Shown here piece after piece: positions 52,154 to 60,731 of a stretch of DNA of 64,000 bases. The translations under genes and the position numbers were made by a program. The notes under the pieces are model-generated. The model did no database searches, had not been told where the DNA came from, and was given only the letters and a program-made list of their open reading frames with translations. Position 1 is the first letter of the stretch. Each line of letters starts with the position of its first letter. This stretch comes from Edaphobacter flagellatus (GTDB taxonomy: Bacteria > Acidobacteriota > Terriglobia > Terriglobales > Acidobacteriaceae), in NCBI RefSeq assembly GCF_025264665.1, contig NZ_CP073697.1, positions 2,480,001-2,544,000 of the forward strand. Direction: 5' to 3'.

Positions 52154-53617
52154 TTATTTCAATGATTCAACTGCCTGCAGTTCGCGCGCGGCAACGTCGT
52201 GCGGCAGAGGTACGTAGCCCAGCGACGCGCATTGTTTTTGTCCGGCGGTGAGCATCCAGTTCAGCAAGGCCGTGACGGCAGCTTTTTTCTGGGCATCGAG
52301 CCCTTGCGTTGGTACGAGGAGCCAGGTGAATGTGCTGATCGGGTAGGCGTCGCGGTCTGCGCTATTCAGAATCGATGGCGGCAGGCCTGGGTTTGTGGTG
52401 CCTGTTGCGCCGTTTGCCGCTGCCGTGATGCTCGCGAGATCGGCCTTGATGAAACGGCCTGCAGGATTGCGGACCGCTGCGTAGTTCAACTCGTGTTGGA
52501 TGGCATAAATCAGCTCGACATAGCCGATTGCGCCCTGCGTCTTCTTCACCATTGCGGCAACGCCTTCGTTGCCTGCTGCTCCTGTGCCTGCTGGCCATGT
52601 CACATGCGTCCCCGAGCCTGCTGCCGACTTCCACTCTGCGCTCACGAGCGAGAGAAAGCGCGTCCACACATAGGTTGTGCCGCTTCCATCCGAGCGATGT
52701 ACGACAGCAATATCCATATCCGGCAGGGAGACTCCACGATTGGCATCGCGGATACGAGGATCGTTCCACTTGCGAATCGTTCCTGCATAGATGCCAGCCA
52801 GTACTTCGGGAGTGAGGTTCAGATCGTGCCCTGCACGCGGCAGGTTGTAGATGGGCACCACACCTCCCAGCACCGTTGCAAACTCGGCGACGCGCAGTTG
52901 GGATGCGGGCTCGATATCGGATAAAGGCACGTCCGATGCGGCCATGTCGACTTTTCCCTGCGCCAGTTGCTGAACGCCCGCTTCGGAGCCGACCGCATCA
53001 TAGGTAACGGGCTGACCGGAAGATTCAAACCACTTCAGATAAAGCGGAGCGGGCAATGTCGCTCCGGCGACATGCAGAGGAGCGCGTGCCTCAGACGTGC
53101 CCGTGATCGAAGCAGTGTTGGCTGTGTCGTTTTGAATGGCCTCCAGCAGGTGCAGGACCAGATGATCGGCAAGGTCGTCCGTGATTCCCGACGCATAAAA
53201 GCGGCTCGGCGTGACCATGTACGACCACAACACCTGATGTGCCTTTCCAGTCAGTTCGACGGAAAGATAGCCCTGGTAGCTGGTCTGGCTCACGCTCTTC
53301 GATTGCGGATGGAGCGAGATGCTGCCCGTGGCCCAGATGCTGGACGTTCCCTTCAACACGACGTCGGCAGGCGCGGGGCCTTCCACCACCTCGAGACGCT
53401 TGCTTTTCTTCAGGCGCTGAATGACTCTCTGTCGCAAGGCGTCCGCATTTTTCCCGGTTCCCAGGGAGTCGACCTGAATGGTCTGAACGCTATGAAGCGC
53501 CTCGGCCGTCTGCGCCGTGCATTTCGGAAGGACAAAGAGGCAAACAGCGACCGCCAGGCACACGATCGCGGCTTTGCTGAAACGCAGGATGGAAGTCAGT
53601 GAGAACCAGGATGGCAT
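52154..53617 (-). CDS. PstS-like phosphate-binding protein with extra N-terminal domain
   Basis: 487 aa. A signal or anchor helix (about 14-32) is followed by a beta-rich domain (about 40-165: VQTIQVDSLGTGKNADALRQRVIQRL, then ADVVLKGTSSIW and VELTGKAHQVLWSY), then a PstS-type domain (about 175-480): LHVAGATLPAPLYLKW, YDAVGSEAGVQQL, DMAASDVPL, NLTPEVLAGIYAGTIRKWNDP, and VVHRSDGSGTTYVWTRFLS. No pstCAB genes lie beside it. Both halves look whole. Confidence 0.82.
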   Translation of the reverse strand: MPSWFSLTSILRFSKAAIVCLAVAVCLFVLPKCTAQTAEALHSVQTIQVDSLGTGKNADALRQRVIQRLKKSKRLEVVEGPAPADVVLKGTSSIWATGSISLHPQSKSVSQTSYQGYLSVELTGKAHQVLWSYMVTPSRFYASGITDDLADHLVLHLLEAIQNDTANTASITGTSEARAPLHVAGATLPAPLYLKWFESSGQPVTYDAVGSEAGVQQLAQGKVDMAASDVPLSDIEPASQLRVAEFATVLGGVVPIYNLPRAGHDLNLTPEVLAGIYAGTIRKWNDPRIRDANRGVSLPDMDIAVVHRSDGSGTTYVWTRFLSLVSAEWKSAAGSGTHVTWPAGTGAAGNEGVAAMVKKTQGAIGYVELIYAIQHELNYAAVRNPAGRFIKADLASITAAANGATGTTNPGLPPSILNSADRDAYPISTFTWLLVPTQGLDAQKKAAVTALLNWMLTAGQKQCASLGYVPLPHDVAARELQAVESLK

Positions 53618-53766
53618 GACAGCTCTACCTCTTCGAAGAGATTGCAGCAGCCGTATGCTTCAATTGTATGAAAATAGCGGAGATGGCGGCCGTCGCCAAC
53701 CATCAGGCTCATATAAAGGCCTCCGCAATGCAGGTTCAGGTGGGTTTTGCGGTTCAATTCAAAGGA

Positions 53767-53784
53767 AATTGATACGTCTCAATT
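53767..53784. promoter_or_regulatory. LacI-like operator at the DUF4242-DyP-encapsulin operon
   Basis: Palindrome AATTGATACGTCTCAATT with a central CG. It overlaps the -35 box (TTGATA, 53769-53774) of a sigma-70-type promoter whose -10 is TATACT at 53793-53798 (18-bp spacer). Only two positions differ from the site at 37623-37640. Confidence 0.65.
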
Positions 53785-53830
53785 TTGACTGCTATACTTC
53801 CGCGCACTCCTCCGAGAAGGGACAACTCGC

Positions 53831-54127
53831 ATGCCAAAGTACATGATTGAACGAACGATGCCGGGTGCTGGTGAGTTGACGCCACAGCAGCTTCAGGCAG
53901 CCTCGCAGACCTCCTGCGCCGTGCTCCGCGAACTTGGCCCGAAGATCCAGTGGCTGGAAACCTTCGTCACGGCCAATAAAGTTTATTGCGTCTTTATCGC
54001 ACCGAACGAAGAGATCATTCGCGAACATGCGCGCCTGGGGGGATTTGCTGCGGACTCCATCGCTTTGATCACCCGTGTCGTCGATCCGTCGATGGCCGAC
54101 TCCTGCAGCGCGATCTTGATCGCCTAA
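53831..54127 (+). CDS. DUF4242 small protein
   Basis: 98 aa: MPKYMIERTMPGAGELTPQQ, SCAVLRELGPKIQWLETFVTANKVYCVFIAPNEEIIREHARLGGFAADSI. This fits the DUF4242 family of small ferredoxin-like-fold proteins, some reported to bind nickel. AAGGGA lies upstream. It is first in the encapsulin operon, 120 bp before DyP. Function there is unknown. Confidence 0.82.
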   Translation: MPKYMIERTMPGAGELTPQQLQAASQTSCAVLRELGPKIQWLETFVTANKVYCVFIAPNEEIIREHARLGGFAADSIALITRVVDPSMADSCSAILIA

Positions 54128-54249
54128 GCCAATTTGCGGTGTTGGCGAGAGCAAGCTGGCGACTACGACTCAAAATGCAAGATCGTGCCTACACGAGCAA
54201 AGCCCTCACAAATGCGATACCTTCAAGTGAGACTTCTCACGAACCGGAC

Positions 54250-55314
54250 ATGGATACGCGCACACCGCCAAGCCCCCCTGTTATTCCTCAAGCCGTCGTT
54301 ACCCCGCTTACACGAGCGGCTATTTTTCTGGTCGTCACGATTCGGCCGGACGAGCAAGCCTATGCTGCTGTGCGTTCGTTCTGCGCGGGTCTTTCGGGAC
54401 TGATCCGTGCTGTCGACTTCCGCGACATCGAGGCCAACCTGACGTGCGTCACCGGCTTTGGCTCGGACGCATGGGACAAGCTCTTCGGCGCGCCTCGACC
54501 AGCGGAGCTGCATCCCTTTCGCGAGATCCTCTCCGGCGGACGCCATGCTGTCTCCACACCCGGCGATATTCTCTTCCACATCCGCTCGCGGCGTGCCGAT
54601 CTCTGCTTCGAACTGGCGACGCACATTATGGACGAGTTGGGCGATGCGGTTGCGATTGCCGACGAAGTGCACGGCTTCCGCTTCTTCGACGATCGCGACC
54701 TGCTGGGCTTTGTCGATGGCACGGAGAATCCGCGCGGCGCCGACGCCACCTTTGCTGCCCTCATCACCGATGAAGATCCCGCCTTCAGCGGCGGCAGCTA
54801 TGTGATCGTCCAGAAGTATCTCCACAATGTGAAGGCCTGGAACGCGTTGCCCGTTGAGACGCAGGAACGCATCATCGGCCGCCGCAAGCTATCGGACATT
54901 GAGCTGAGCGATGCGGAAAAGCCCTCCTTCGCGCACAATGCGCTGGCCAATATCGAGGTCGATGGCGTTCAACTGGATATCCTCCGCGACAACATGCCTT
55001 TTGGCCGCCCCGGCCACGGCGAGTTCGGGACGTACTTCATCGGGTATTGCCGTACGCCTTCGACCACGGAGGCCATGCTGAACAATATGTTCATCGGCAA
55101 TCCGCCAGGCAACTACGATCGCCTGCTCGACTTCAGCCATCCGGTTACGGGCAGCCTGTTCTTCGTGCCGACGGTGACGTTCCTCGATGATGTGAGCGGA
55201 GATCCGCCTGTGGCAGTACCCGACCCGCCGGTTGGGGCATCCATATCAGAATCGGCTTCGCCCGCGCATGGCACTGCACTCAAGATAGGATCACTCAAGG
55301 GAGAGAAACAATGA
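54250..55314 (+). CDS. DyP-type heme peroxidase, encapsulin cargo
   Basis: 354 aa from ATG 54250; ATG 54175 is an alternative, and neither has a strong ribosome site. GFVDGTENP holds the GxxDG motif (Asp156), with proximal His near 229 (SFAHN) and Arg246 (ILRDNMPFG). The last 20 residues end TALKIGSLKGEKQ, which matches the cargo-loading peptide of family 1 encapsulins. It overlaps the encapsulin start by 4 bp (ATGA). It should oxidise phenolics or dyes with H2O2 inside the shell. Confidence 0.93.
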   Translation: MDTRTPPSPPVIPQAVVTPLTRAAIFLVVTIRPDEQAYAAVRSFCAGLSGLIRAVDFRDIEANLTCVTGFGSDAWDKLFGAPRPAELHPFREILSGGRHAVSTPGDILFHIRSRRADLCFELATHIMDELGDAVAIADEVHGFRFFDDRDLLGFVDGTENPRGADATFAALITDEDPAFSGGSYVIVQKYLHNVKAWNALPVETQERIIGRRKLSDIELSDAEKPSFAHNALANIEVDGVQLDILRDNMPFGRPGHGEFGTYFIGYCRTPSTTEAMLNNMFIGNPPGNYDRLLDFSHPVTGSLFFVPTVTFLDDVSGDPPVAVPDPPVGASISESASPAHGTALKIGSLKGEKQ

Positions 55315-56129
55315 ACAATCTTCATCGCGAACTGGCACCGATCTCCAGCGCAGCCTGGGAGCAGATCGAGGAGGAGACGACGAGAACGCTGAAGCGCTAT
55401 CTCGCCGGCCGCCGTGTCGTCGACGTCCCGGAGCCTGCGGGCGTGACTCTGCCGGGAGTTGGTACGGGCCATCTGCAATCAATCGCCGCGCCGGGCGAGG
55501 GCATCGTTGCCAGCCAGCGCGAAGTGAAGCCGATGGTCGAGCTGCGTGTGCCTTTCGAGCTGTCGCGGCAGGCTATCGACGATGTGGAGCGCGGCTCGAA
55601 TGATTCCGACTGGCAGCCTGCGAAGGACGCCGCCAGGAAAATGGCGTTCTCGGAAGATCGAGCTATCTTCAACGGCTATCGCGAAGCGGGCATTCAGGGC
55701 ATTCGTGAAGCGACGAGCAATCCCATCCTCTCGCTGCCTGAAGACGTTCGCGAATATCCGGACGCGATTGCCAAGGCGCTTAGTCAGCTTCGTCTTGTCG
55801 GCGTCAATGGGCCTTACGCTGTTTTGCTTGGAGCGAGCGAGTACACCGCGCTGGCCGAGACGAGCGATCACGGCTATCCTGTGCTGGAGCACGTGAAGCG
55901 CATCATCGGCGGCGATCCGATCTGGGCACCGGCTATCGATGGAGCTTTTGTTTTGACGACGCGTGGCGGCGACTTCCAGCTCAACATCGGGCAGGATGTC
56001 TCCATCGGCTATCTCAGCCACAACGACTCGGTGGTGCGCCTGTACCTGCAGGAGACGTTCGTGTTTCAGCCGTTCACCAGCGAAGCCTCGGTTGCTCTTT
56101 CTGCGCCGAATGGCTCAAAAAAGGAGTAG
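55311..56129 (+). CDS. Family 1 encapsulin shell protein
   Basis: 272 aa HK97-fold protein: MNNLHRELAPISSAAWEQIEEE, RTLKRYLAGRRVVDVPEPAGV, then PMVELRVPFELSRQAIDDVERGSNDSDW, DRAIFNGYREAGIQGI, GVNGPYAVLLGASEYTALAETSDHGYPVLEHV and late LYLQETFVFQPFTSEASVAL. Length and order fit 60-subunit T=1 shells. Coupled to DyP, so cargo and shell are made together. Confidence 0.95.
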   Translation: MNNLHRELAPISSAAWEQIEEETTRTLKRYLAGRRVVDVPEPAGVTLPGVGTGHLQSIAAPGEGIVASQREVKPMVELRVPFELSRQAIDDVERGSNDSDWQPAKDAARKMAFSEDRAIFNGYREAGIQGIREATSNPILSLPEDVREYPDAIAKALSQLRLVGVNGPYAVLLGASEYTALAETSDHGYPVLEHVKRIIGGDPIWAPAIDGAFVLTTRGGDFQLNIGQDVSIGYLSHNDSVVRLYLQETFVFQPFTSEASVALSAPNGSKKE

Positions 56130-56157
56130 GGAGAAGTCGTCATCCATCTTGTACGGT

Positions 56158-56196
56158 AATAATTCTGCGGGAGCGTGAAGCTCCCGCAGAATTATT
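56158..56196. terminator. Bidirectional terminator
   Basis: Perfect 17-bp stem (arms 56158-56174 and 56180-56196) with GTGAA loop, between the convergent encapsulin and membrane-protein genes. Confidence 0.85.
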
Positions 56197-56203
56197 TGGG
56201 GGC

Positions 56204-57253
56204 TTACACAGAAGACGCGGCGATCTCTTCTACGTTGCTCTTCTGGCTTTCGGTCTGCGTCATGTAGCGCTCGATCAGCAGTAGCGCGGCGAGTGCGGTG
56301 TAGCTGGAGAGCTCTCCGTAGATGCGTGTCTCTACCAGAATGCCTTTCACAAACATCACGGCAAACCATACCGGCATCACCAGCATGTAGTTCGCAAACC
56401 GTGCGGGGGCGAGGCGTTTTCGGAATACGAGCACGATAGGGAGAATATAGCCACAGATGTTCAGGATGGCCGGCCAGTGCTTGGGCATGAACTTTTCGAG
56501 GTTGTCTTTGATGTGCACGGCGTCTTCATCGCTGTTGTTTGCGGCAAACATGTGATGCAGCGTCACCTTGATGGCCAGCCACACCGCCAGCAGCAGAGCT
56601 ATGCGTGCCCACGGCATCATGCGCAGATCGAGTCTGCGCCACAGCGGTAGGGACAGATCGCTCAGGCTTGAGCAGCTATCGATCATGTAGATCACAATCA
56701 GGAACAGCGTCGTCTCACGATTCACCGTGCCAATCAGGATGGTGAAAAACAGCGGCCAGAACTGTCGCGTGTAGATGAAGTAGAGTCCCGCGGTGAAGAA
56801 GGTCAGACTCAACAGGTCGTAAGGATAAAAAAAGCCTTGCTGTACGATCACTACGTAACTCCACAGCGTGACGTACAGAAGCGAGGGGTATACCAGGAAC
56901 CACAATCTGCGTGTAGGGGACAGCGCGTTGTAAAGCTGCATGGTGAAGTAGCCCGTAATGCACAACGCAAAAAAGCACAGCACAAAATATGCGCCGCGTT
57001 CCACCGGCAAGAACAAGCCCTTCAGATGCTCGAACGCCGTTGTGATCCAGTGCGTGTGTACCAAGGGCCACAACAATGCGACGGGCAACACGCGCTGCTG
57101 AAACGGATTCCGCTCTGCGCCATGCATGTAGTCCCAGAAGCGCAGATACGGGCGGGATGAGATCAGATAGAAGCTCACCAGCTGCATCGCAGCCAGTACA
57201 AATAGAAGATTCACTACTCTGTGCTGCACACGATTGGGGGTCTCAGTCCGCAT
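56204..57253 (-). CDS. Multi-pass membrane protein of unknown function
   Basis: 349 aa with about 9 hydrophobic segments (for example VVNLLFVLAAMQLVSFYLI, AYFVLCFFALCITGYFTM, PLFFTILIGTVNRETTLFLIVIYMI, YMLVMPVWFAVMFVKGILV). The NRETT and loop MHGAERNPFQQRVLP recall membrane glycosyltransferase-like proteins, but no catalytic motif is certain. It stands alone. Confidence 0.7.
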   Translation of the reverse strand: MRTETPNRVQHRVVNLLFVLAAMQLVSFYLISSRPYLRFWDYMHGAERNPFQQRVLPVALLWPLVHTHWITTAFEHLKGLFLPVERGAYFVLCFFALCITGYFTMQLYNALSPTRRLWFLVYPSLLYVTLWSYVVIVQQGFFYPYDLLSLTFFTAGLYFIYTRQFWPLFFTILIGTVNRETTLFLIVIYMIDSCSSLSDLSLPLWRRLDLRMMPWARIALLLAVWLAIKVTLHHMFAANNSDEDAVHIKDNLEKFMPKHWPAILNICGYILPIVLVFRKRLAPARFANYMLVMPVWFAVMFVKGILVETRIYGELSSYTALAALLLIERYMTQTESQKSNVEEIAASSV

Positions 57254-57678
57254 TCGCCGTCCTTTAAAAATTCAAGGCCCTGAACAATACACCGGCCAGC
57301 GCGCCGTACCGCCTTTCTGTCTGCGCCCACCTGGAGATGAACTTTCGAAATTTAGATGCATGTAGTGGGCCAAAGGAAATGCAGAATGTGCAGCGTGCTC
57401 ACAAGTGTTTGATTCTGAAGCAAAGCATCTTGATCGCAAAGGGTTACAGGCCGCGCGAATGTACTGCAATGTCTCTTGAATGGGTGTGAAATTAACGGAG
57501 CGTCAACGCAAAATCTTCCGCCGTTTCTTACATCACGCTATTGCCGGTGAGGGGCAGAGCCGGCCTCGACTGAGGGGCATACGAGCAGGGAAAGGGGGCT
57601 AGGCCTTCTATTGTGCAGCTTCTGAAACAGCAACGCCTCCCATGCGGGAGGCGTTGCTGTTTGCGGTTTGTTTCCTGT
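57254..57678. other. Intergenic region, terminator only
   Basis: About 425 bp. Apart from the hairpin at 57625-57662 no gene or RNA family was recognised. A GC-rich segment (57545-57600) with GCCGG/CCGGC pairing could be a small RNA but has no known signature. Confidence 0.4.
57625..57662 (-). terminator. Probable terminator of htpG
   Basis: Perfect 17-bp stem (57625-57641 and 57646-57662) with an ATGC loop, 17 bp past the htpG stop. The T-run on the minus strand is short. Confidence 0.65.
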
Positions 57679-59601
57679 TTAGATGGATTGATTCAGGACG
57701 CGGTTGAGGCGCTGGACGAAGGTGGCGGGATCTTTGAGCGGTACACCTTCGAGCAGCAGGGCCTGGTCGAAGAGGAGCCAGGCGGCGTCTTCGATTTTTG
57801 CGTTCTTGAGGACGTCGCTGGCGTTGGCTATGTCGGCCAGGAGCTTCTTGATGATCTCGTGGTCGGGGTTGATCTCGAGCGTGGGTTGAGGTTCGGGCAT
57901 CTCCTTCTGTCCCATGGCTCGCATCATGTGACGCATGCGGGCGGAAGGTTCGTCTTCATCCGACACGATCACGGACGGGCTGTCGGCAAGGCGCGTGGAG
58001 GCGCGGACCTCTTTGACGGCGTCCCCGAGTGTGGCCTTGATCTTTTCGAGCAGAGGCTTCAGGGCTTCGGCCTGCTCTGCGGACTTGGCGGGCTCGTTGT
58101 CGTCCTTGAGGTCTTCGCTGGCTGCGCCTTTGTTGACGGCTTTCAAGTCGACGCCGTCGTACTTGTCGACGGTGGAGAAGACGATCTCGTCGATGTCGTC
58201 ATCGAGGAGAAGGACTTCGATGCCCTTCTTCTTGTAGATCTCAAGCAGCGGCGAGTTGCGCAGGATACTCTCGTTGCCGCCGGTGATGTAGTAGAGCGCT
58301 TTCTGCTCGGGCTGCATGCGCGTCTTGGCATCGGCGAGTGAGGTGAGGCCTTCGACCTTCGTCGACTTGAAGCGGATGAGGTCGAGCAGAGTCTCGCGGT
58401 TGGCGTAGTCGCCGTAGAGTCCTTCCTTGAGCGGGCGGTTATATTCGGCGATGAACTTCGCGTACTTCTCGGGGTCGTTGGTGGCGATGGTCTTCAGCTC
58501 GGAGAGGATCTTCTTCACGCTTGCCGTCTTGATGGCGGTGAGGACCTTGTTCTGCTGCAGGATCTCGCGCGAGACATTGAGCGGCAGGTCTTCGGAGTCG
58601 ATAATGCCGCGCACGAAGCGGAGGTAAGGCGGTAGCAGCTCCTTGGAGTCGTCCATGATGAAGACGCGTTTGACGTAAAGCTTGACGCCGGTCTTGTAAT
58701 CGGCCTGGTAGAGATCGAGCGGGGCTTTAGCGGGGATGTAGAAGAGCGTGGTGTACTCGAGCGTGCCTTCGGCGCGGGTGTGGAACCAGAAGAGCGGATC
58801 GTCCCAGCCGCCTGTGAGCGCTTTGTAGAGTTCGGTATAGTCCTCGTCCTTGAGTTCGGACTTGGGGCGCTGCCACATGGCGCTGGCGGCGTTGATTTGC
58901 TCGGTGGTACGGGTCTTGATGGACTCCTTCTTGTCGGCATTCCACTCGCTCTTGTCGTAGGTGAGGAAGATGGGGAAGGCGATGTGGTTGGAGTACTTCT
59001 TGACGATCTCGGTGAGGCGCCAGCCGTTGGCATACTGCGCGCCCTCATCATTGAAGTGAATGTGGACGGTGGTGCCGGCAACCTTACGTGCGGCATCGCC
59101 GGTCACTTCCTCGAGGTCGAAGCCGGTCTTGCCATCGGAGGTCCACTTCCATGTCTTGTCGTCGCCTGCCTTGCGCGAGATGACCTCGACCTTGTCGGCG
59201 ACCATAAAGACGGAGTAGAAGCCGACGCCGAACTGTCCGATGAGGTTCGAGTCCTTGCGGGCATCGCCGGAGAGCTGCGAGAGGAAATTCTTGGTGCCGG
59301 AGCGGGCGATAGTACCGAGGTGCGAGACTAGGTCCTCTTCGTTCATGCCGATGCCGGTGTCGGAGATGGCAAGGGTCTTGGCCTCTTCGTTCAGCTCGAG
59401 ATCGATGCGTGGCGAATCGATGCCGTTGCCGATGAGGGCCTTGATCGTATCGTCGGTAAGGGTGAGATGGCGCAGCTTGTCGAGCGCATCCGAGGAGTTG
59501 GAGATCAACTCGCGGAGAAAGATCTCCGGGTGTGAGTAGAGGGAGTGAACGATGAGGTGGAGGAGCTGGGAGACTTCGGTTTGAAATTCACGCTTGGACA
59601 T
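57679..59601 (-). CDS. htpG: Chaperone HtpG (Hsp90)
   Basis: 640 aa. GHKL ATPase domain: FLRELISNSSDALDKLRHLTL, LAISDTGIGMNEEDLVSHLGTIARSGTKNF, IGQFGVGFYSVFMVADKV, GTTVHIHFND. Middle domain with LYVKRVFIMDDSKELLPPYLRFVRGIIDSEDLPLNVSREILQ. C-terminal dimer domain intact. A stress-linked folding chaperone in the cytoplasm. Confidence 0.97.
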   Translation of the reverse strand: MSKREFQTEVSQLLHLIVHSLYSHPEIFLRELISNSSDALDKLRHLTLTDDTIKALIGNGIDSPRIDLELNEEAKTLAISDTGIGMNEEDLVSHLGTIARSGTKNFLSQLSGDARKDSNLIGQFGVGFYSVFMVADKVEVISRKAGDDKTWKWTSDGKTGFDLEEVTGDAARKVAGTTVHIHFNDEGAQYANGWRLTEIVKKYSNHIAFPIFLTYDKSEWNADKKESIKTRTTEQINAASAMWQRPKSELKDEDYTELYKALTGGWDDPLFWFHTRAEGTLEYTTLFYIPAKAPLDLYQADYKTGVKLYVKRVFIMDDSKELLPPYLRFVRGIIDSEDLPLNVSREILQQNKVLTAIKTASVKKILSELKTIATNDPEKYAKFIAEYNRPLKEGLYGDYANRETLLDLIRFKSTKVEGLTSLADAKTRMQPEQKALYYITGGNESILRNSPLLEIYKKKGIEVLLLDDDIDEIVFSTVDKYDGVDLKAVNKGAASEDLKDDNEPAKSAEQAEALKPLLEKIKATLGDAVKEVRASTRLADSPSVIVSDEDEPSARMRHMMRAMGQKEMPEPQPTLEINPDHEIIKKLLADIANASDVLKNAKIEDAAWLLFDQALLLEGVPLKDPATFVQRLNRVLNQSI

Positions 59602-59794
59602 AGCAACTTAATTTTGCCAAAAGTTATCGGCTATGTGCATGTTGTGTCAGGAAATTGATCTCCCTGGCAGAAGAAAGAAACCTGATATCGCAGGCGAACC
59701 ATTTTTTATCGCAAATCGATTACATCCAAACATCGATGGCCCCCGTTAGTACAAGCAGAGGGTGCAAACGTCAGCACCTGACGAGAGGTCATAC

Positions 59795-60718
59795 GTGGAA
59801 ACTACCGAACAAGCAACGAGCAGAACTGTCTCACGCCGTAGCTTTATGGCAGGTGTGGGAACGGCTGCTACAGCCTCGCTCGTCCTGGGCTGCAGCGATA
59901 GTGGAAGTTCAATGTCTACAACCTCGACCACTCCCACAACGATTACCGACGCCGATGTGTTGAACTTCGCTTTGAATCTGGAGTACCTGGAGGCGGAGTT
60001 TTATCTGCGTGCGGCGACGGGAAATGGACTCAGTGCCGCCGATGTAGGAACGAATGCCGGTGCAGTGAGTGGAGGAACGCAGGTACCGTGGGGGACGTCA
60101 GGCCTCGCCAACTATGCCAATGAGATCGCACAGGATGAGTTGAATCACGTGCGTTATCTGCGCTCAGCGCTGCAGGCTGCCGGTGCTACGCCGGTAGATC
60201 GGCCACAGATCGACTTTACCAATTCTTTCAGCGCGTTGGCGGTTGCCGCGGGTATCGTACCTGCCGGAGGCACCTTTAATCCCTTCAGTAGTCCGCTGGC
60301 ATTTCTTGTCGGTGCCTTTGTTTTTGAGGATGTGGGGGTTACTGCCTACTCGGGTGCTGCACCACTGCTGACCAGCAAGACGATTCTTTCGGCTGCTGCA
60401 GGCATACAGGCCGTCGAAGCCTACCATGCCGCAGAGATACGTACCCTTCTGGTCGGCATGGCTGCAAATTCCGGCGATCAGACCTATGTCGGCTATGCGA
60501 ACAAGGTTTCGGCGCTGCGTGGAATGCTGGGTGGAGGCAATGAGACGACGTTAAGTGTTTCGTCGATCGTTGCAGCCGATACAACCAACGCGATTGGTTT
60601 CTCACGCTCTACCGATCAGGTGCTGCACATCGTCTATGCGCAGGGCGCAGGTGTTCAGACCAAGGGCGGCTTCTATCCGGCAGGTATGAACGGCACCATC
60701 AAAGCAACCGCAGCATAA
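59795..60718 (+). CDS. Tat-exported ferritin-like protein, lipoprotein type (copy 1)
   Basis: About 307 aa from GTG 59795 (GAGAGG upstream); a GTG at 59762 is an alternative. Tat motif SRRSFMAGVG and lipobox LVLG-C suggest a lipid-anchored exported protein. The ferritin-like bundle shows DADVLNFALNLEYLEAEFYLRA, ANEIAQDELNHVRYLRSAL, FLVGAFVFEDVGVTAYSGAA and VEAYHAAEIRTLL, supplying Glu/His di-metal ligands. Function unknown. A paralog follows after 13 bp. Confidence 0.85.
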   Translation: METTEQATSRTVSRRSFMAGVGTAATASLVLGCSDSGSSMSTTSTTPTTITDADVLNFALNLEYLEAEFYLRAATGNGLSAADVGTNAGAVSGGTQVPWGTSGLANYANEIAQDELNHVRYLRSALQAAGATPVDRPQIDFTNSFSALAVAAGIVPAGGTFNPFSSPLAFLVGAFVFEDVGVTAYSGAAPLLTSKTILSAAAGIQAVEAYHAAEIRTLLVGMAANSGDQTYVGYANKVSALRGMLGGGNETTLSVSSIVAADTTNAIGFSRSTDQVLHIVYAQGAGVQTKGGFYPAGMNGTIKATAA

Positions 60719-60731
60719 GGACGGATGAGTC

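Noticed and set aside
57545..57662. Possible structured small RNA before htpG
   Set aside because: No match by eye to 6S, SRP, RNase P or tmRNA signatures; only the terminator hairpin is secure.
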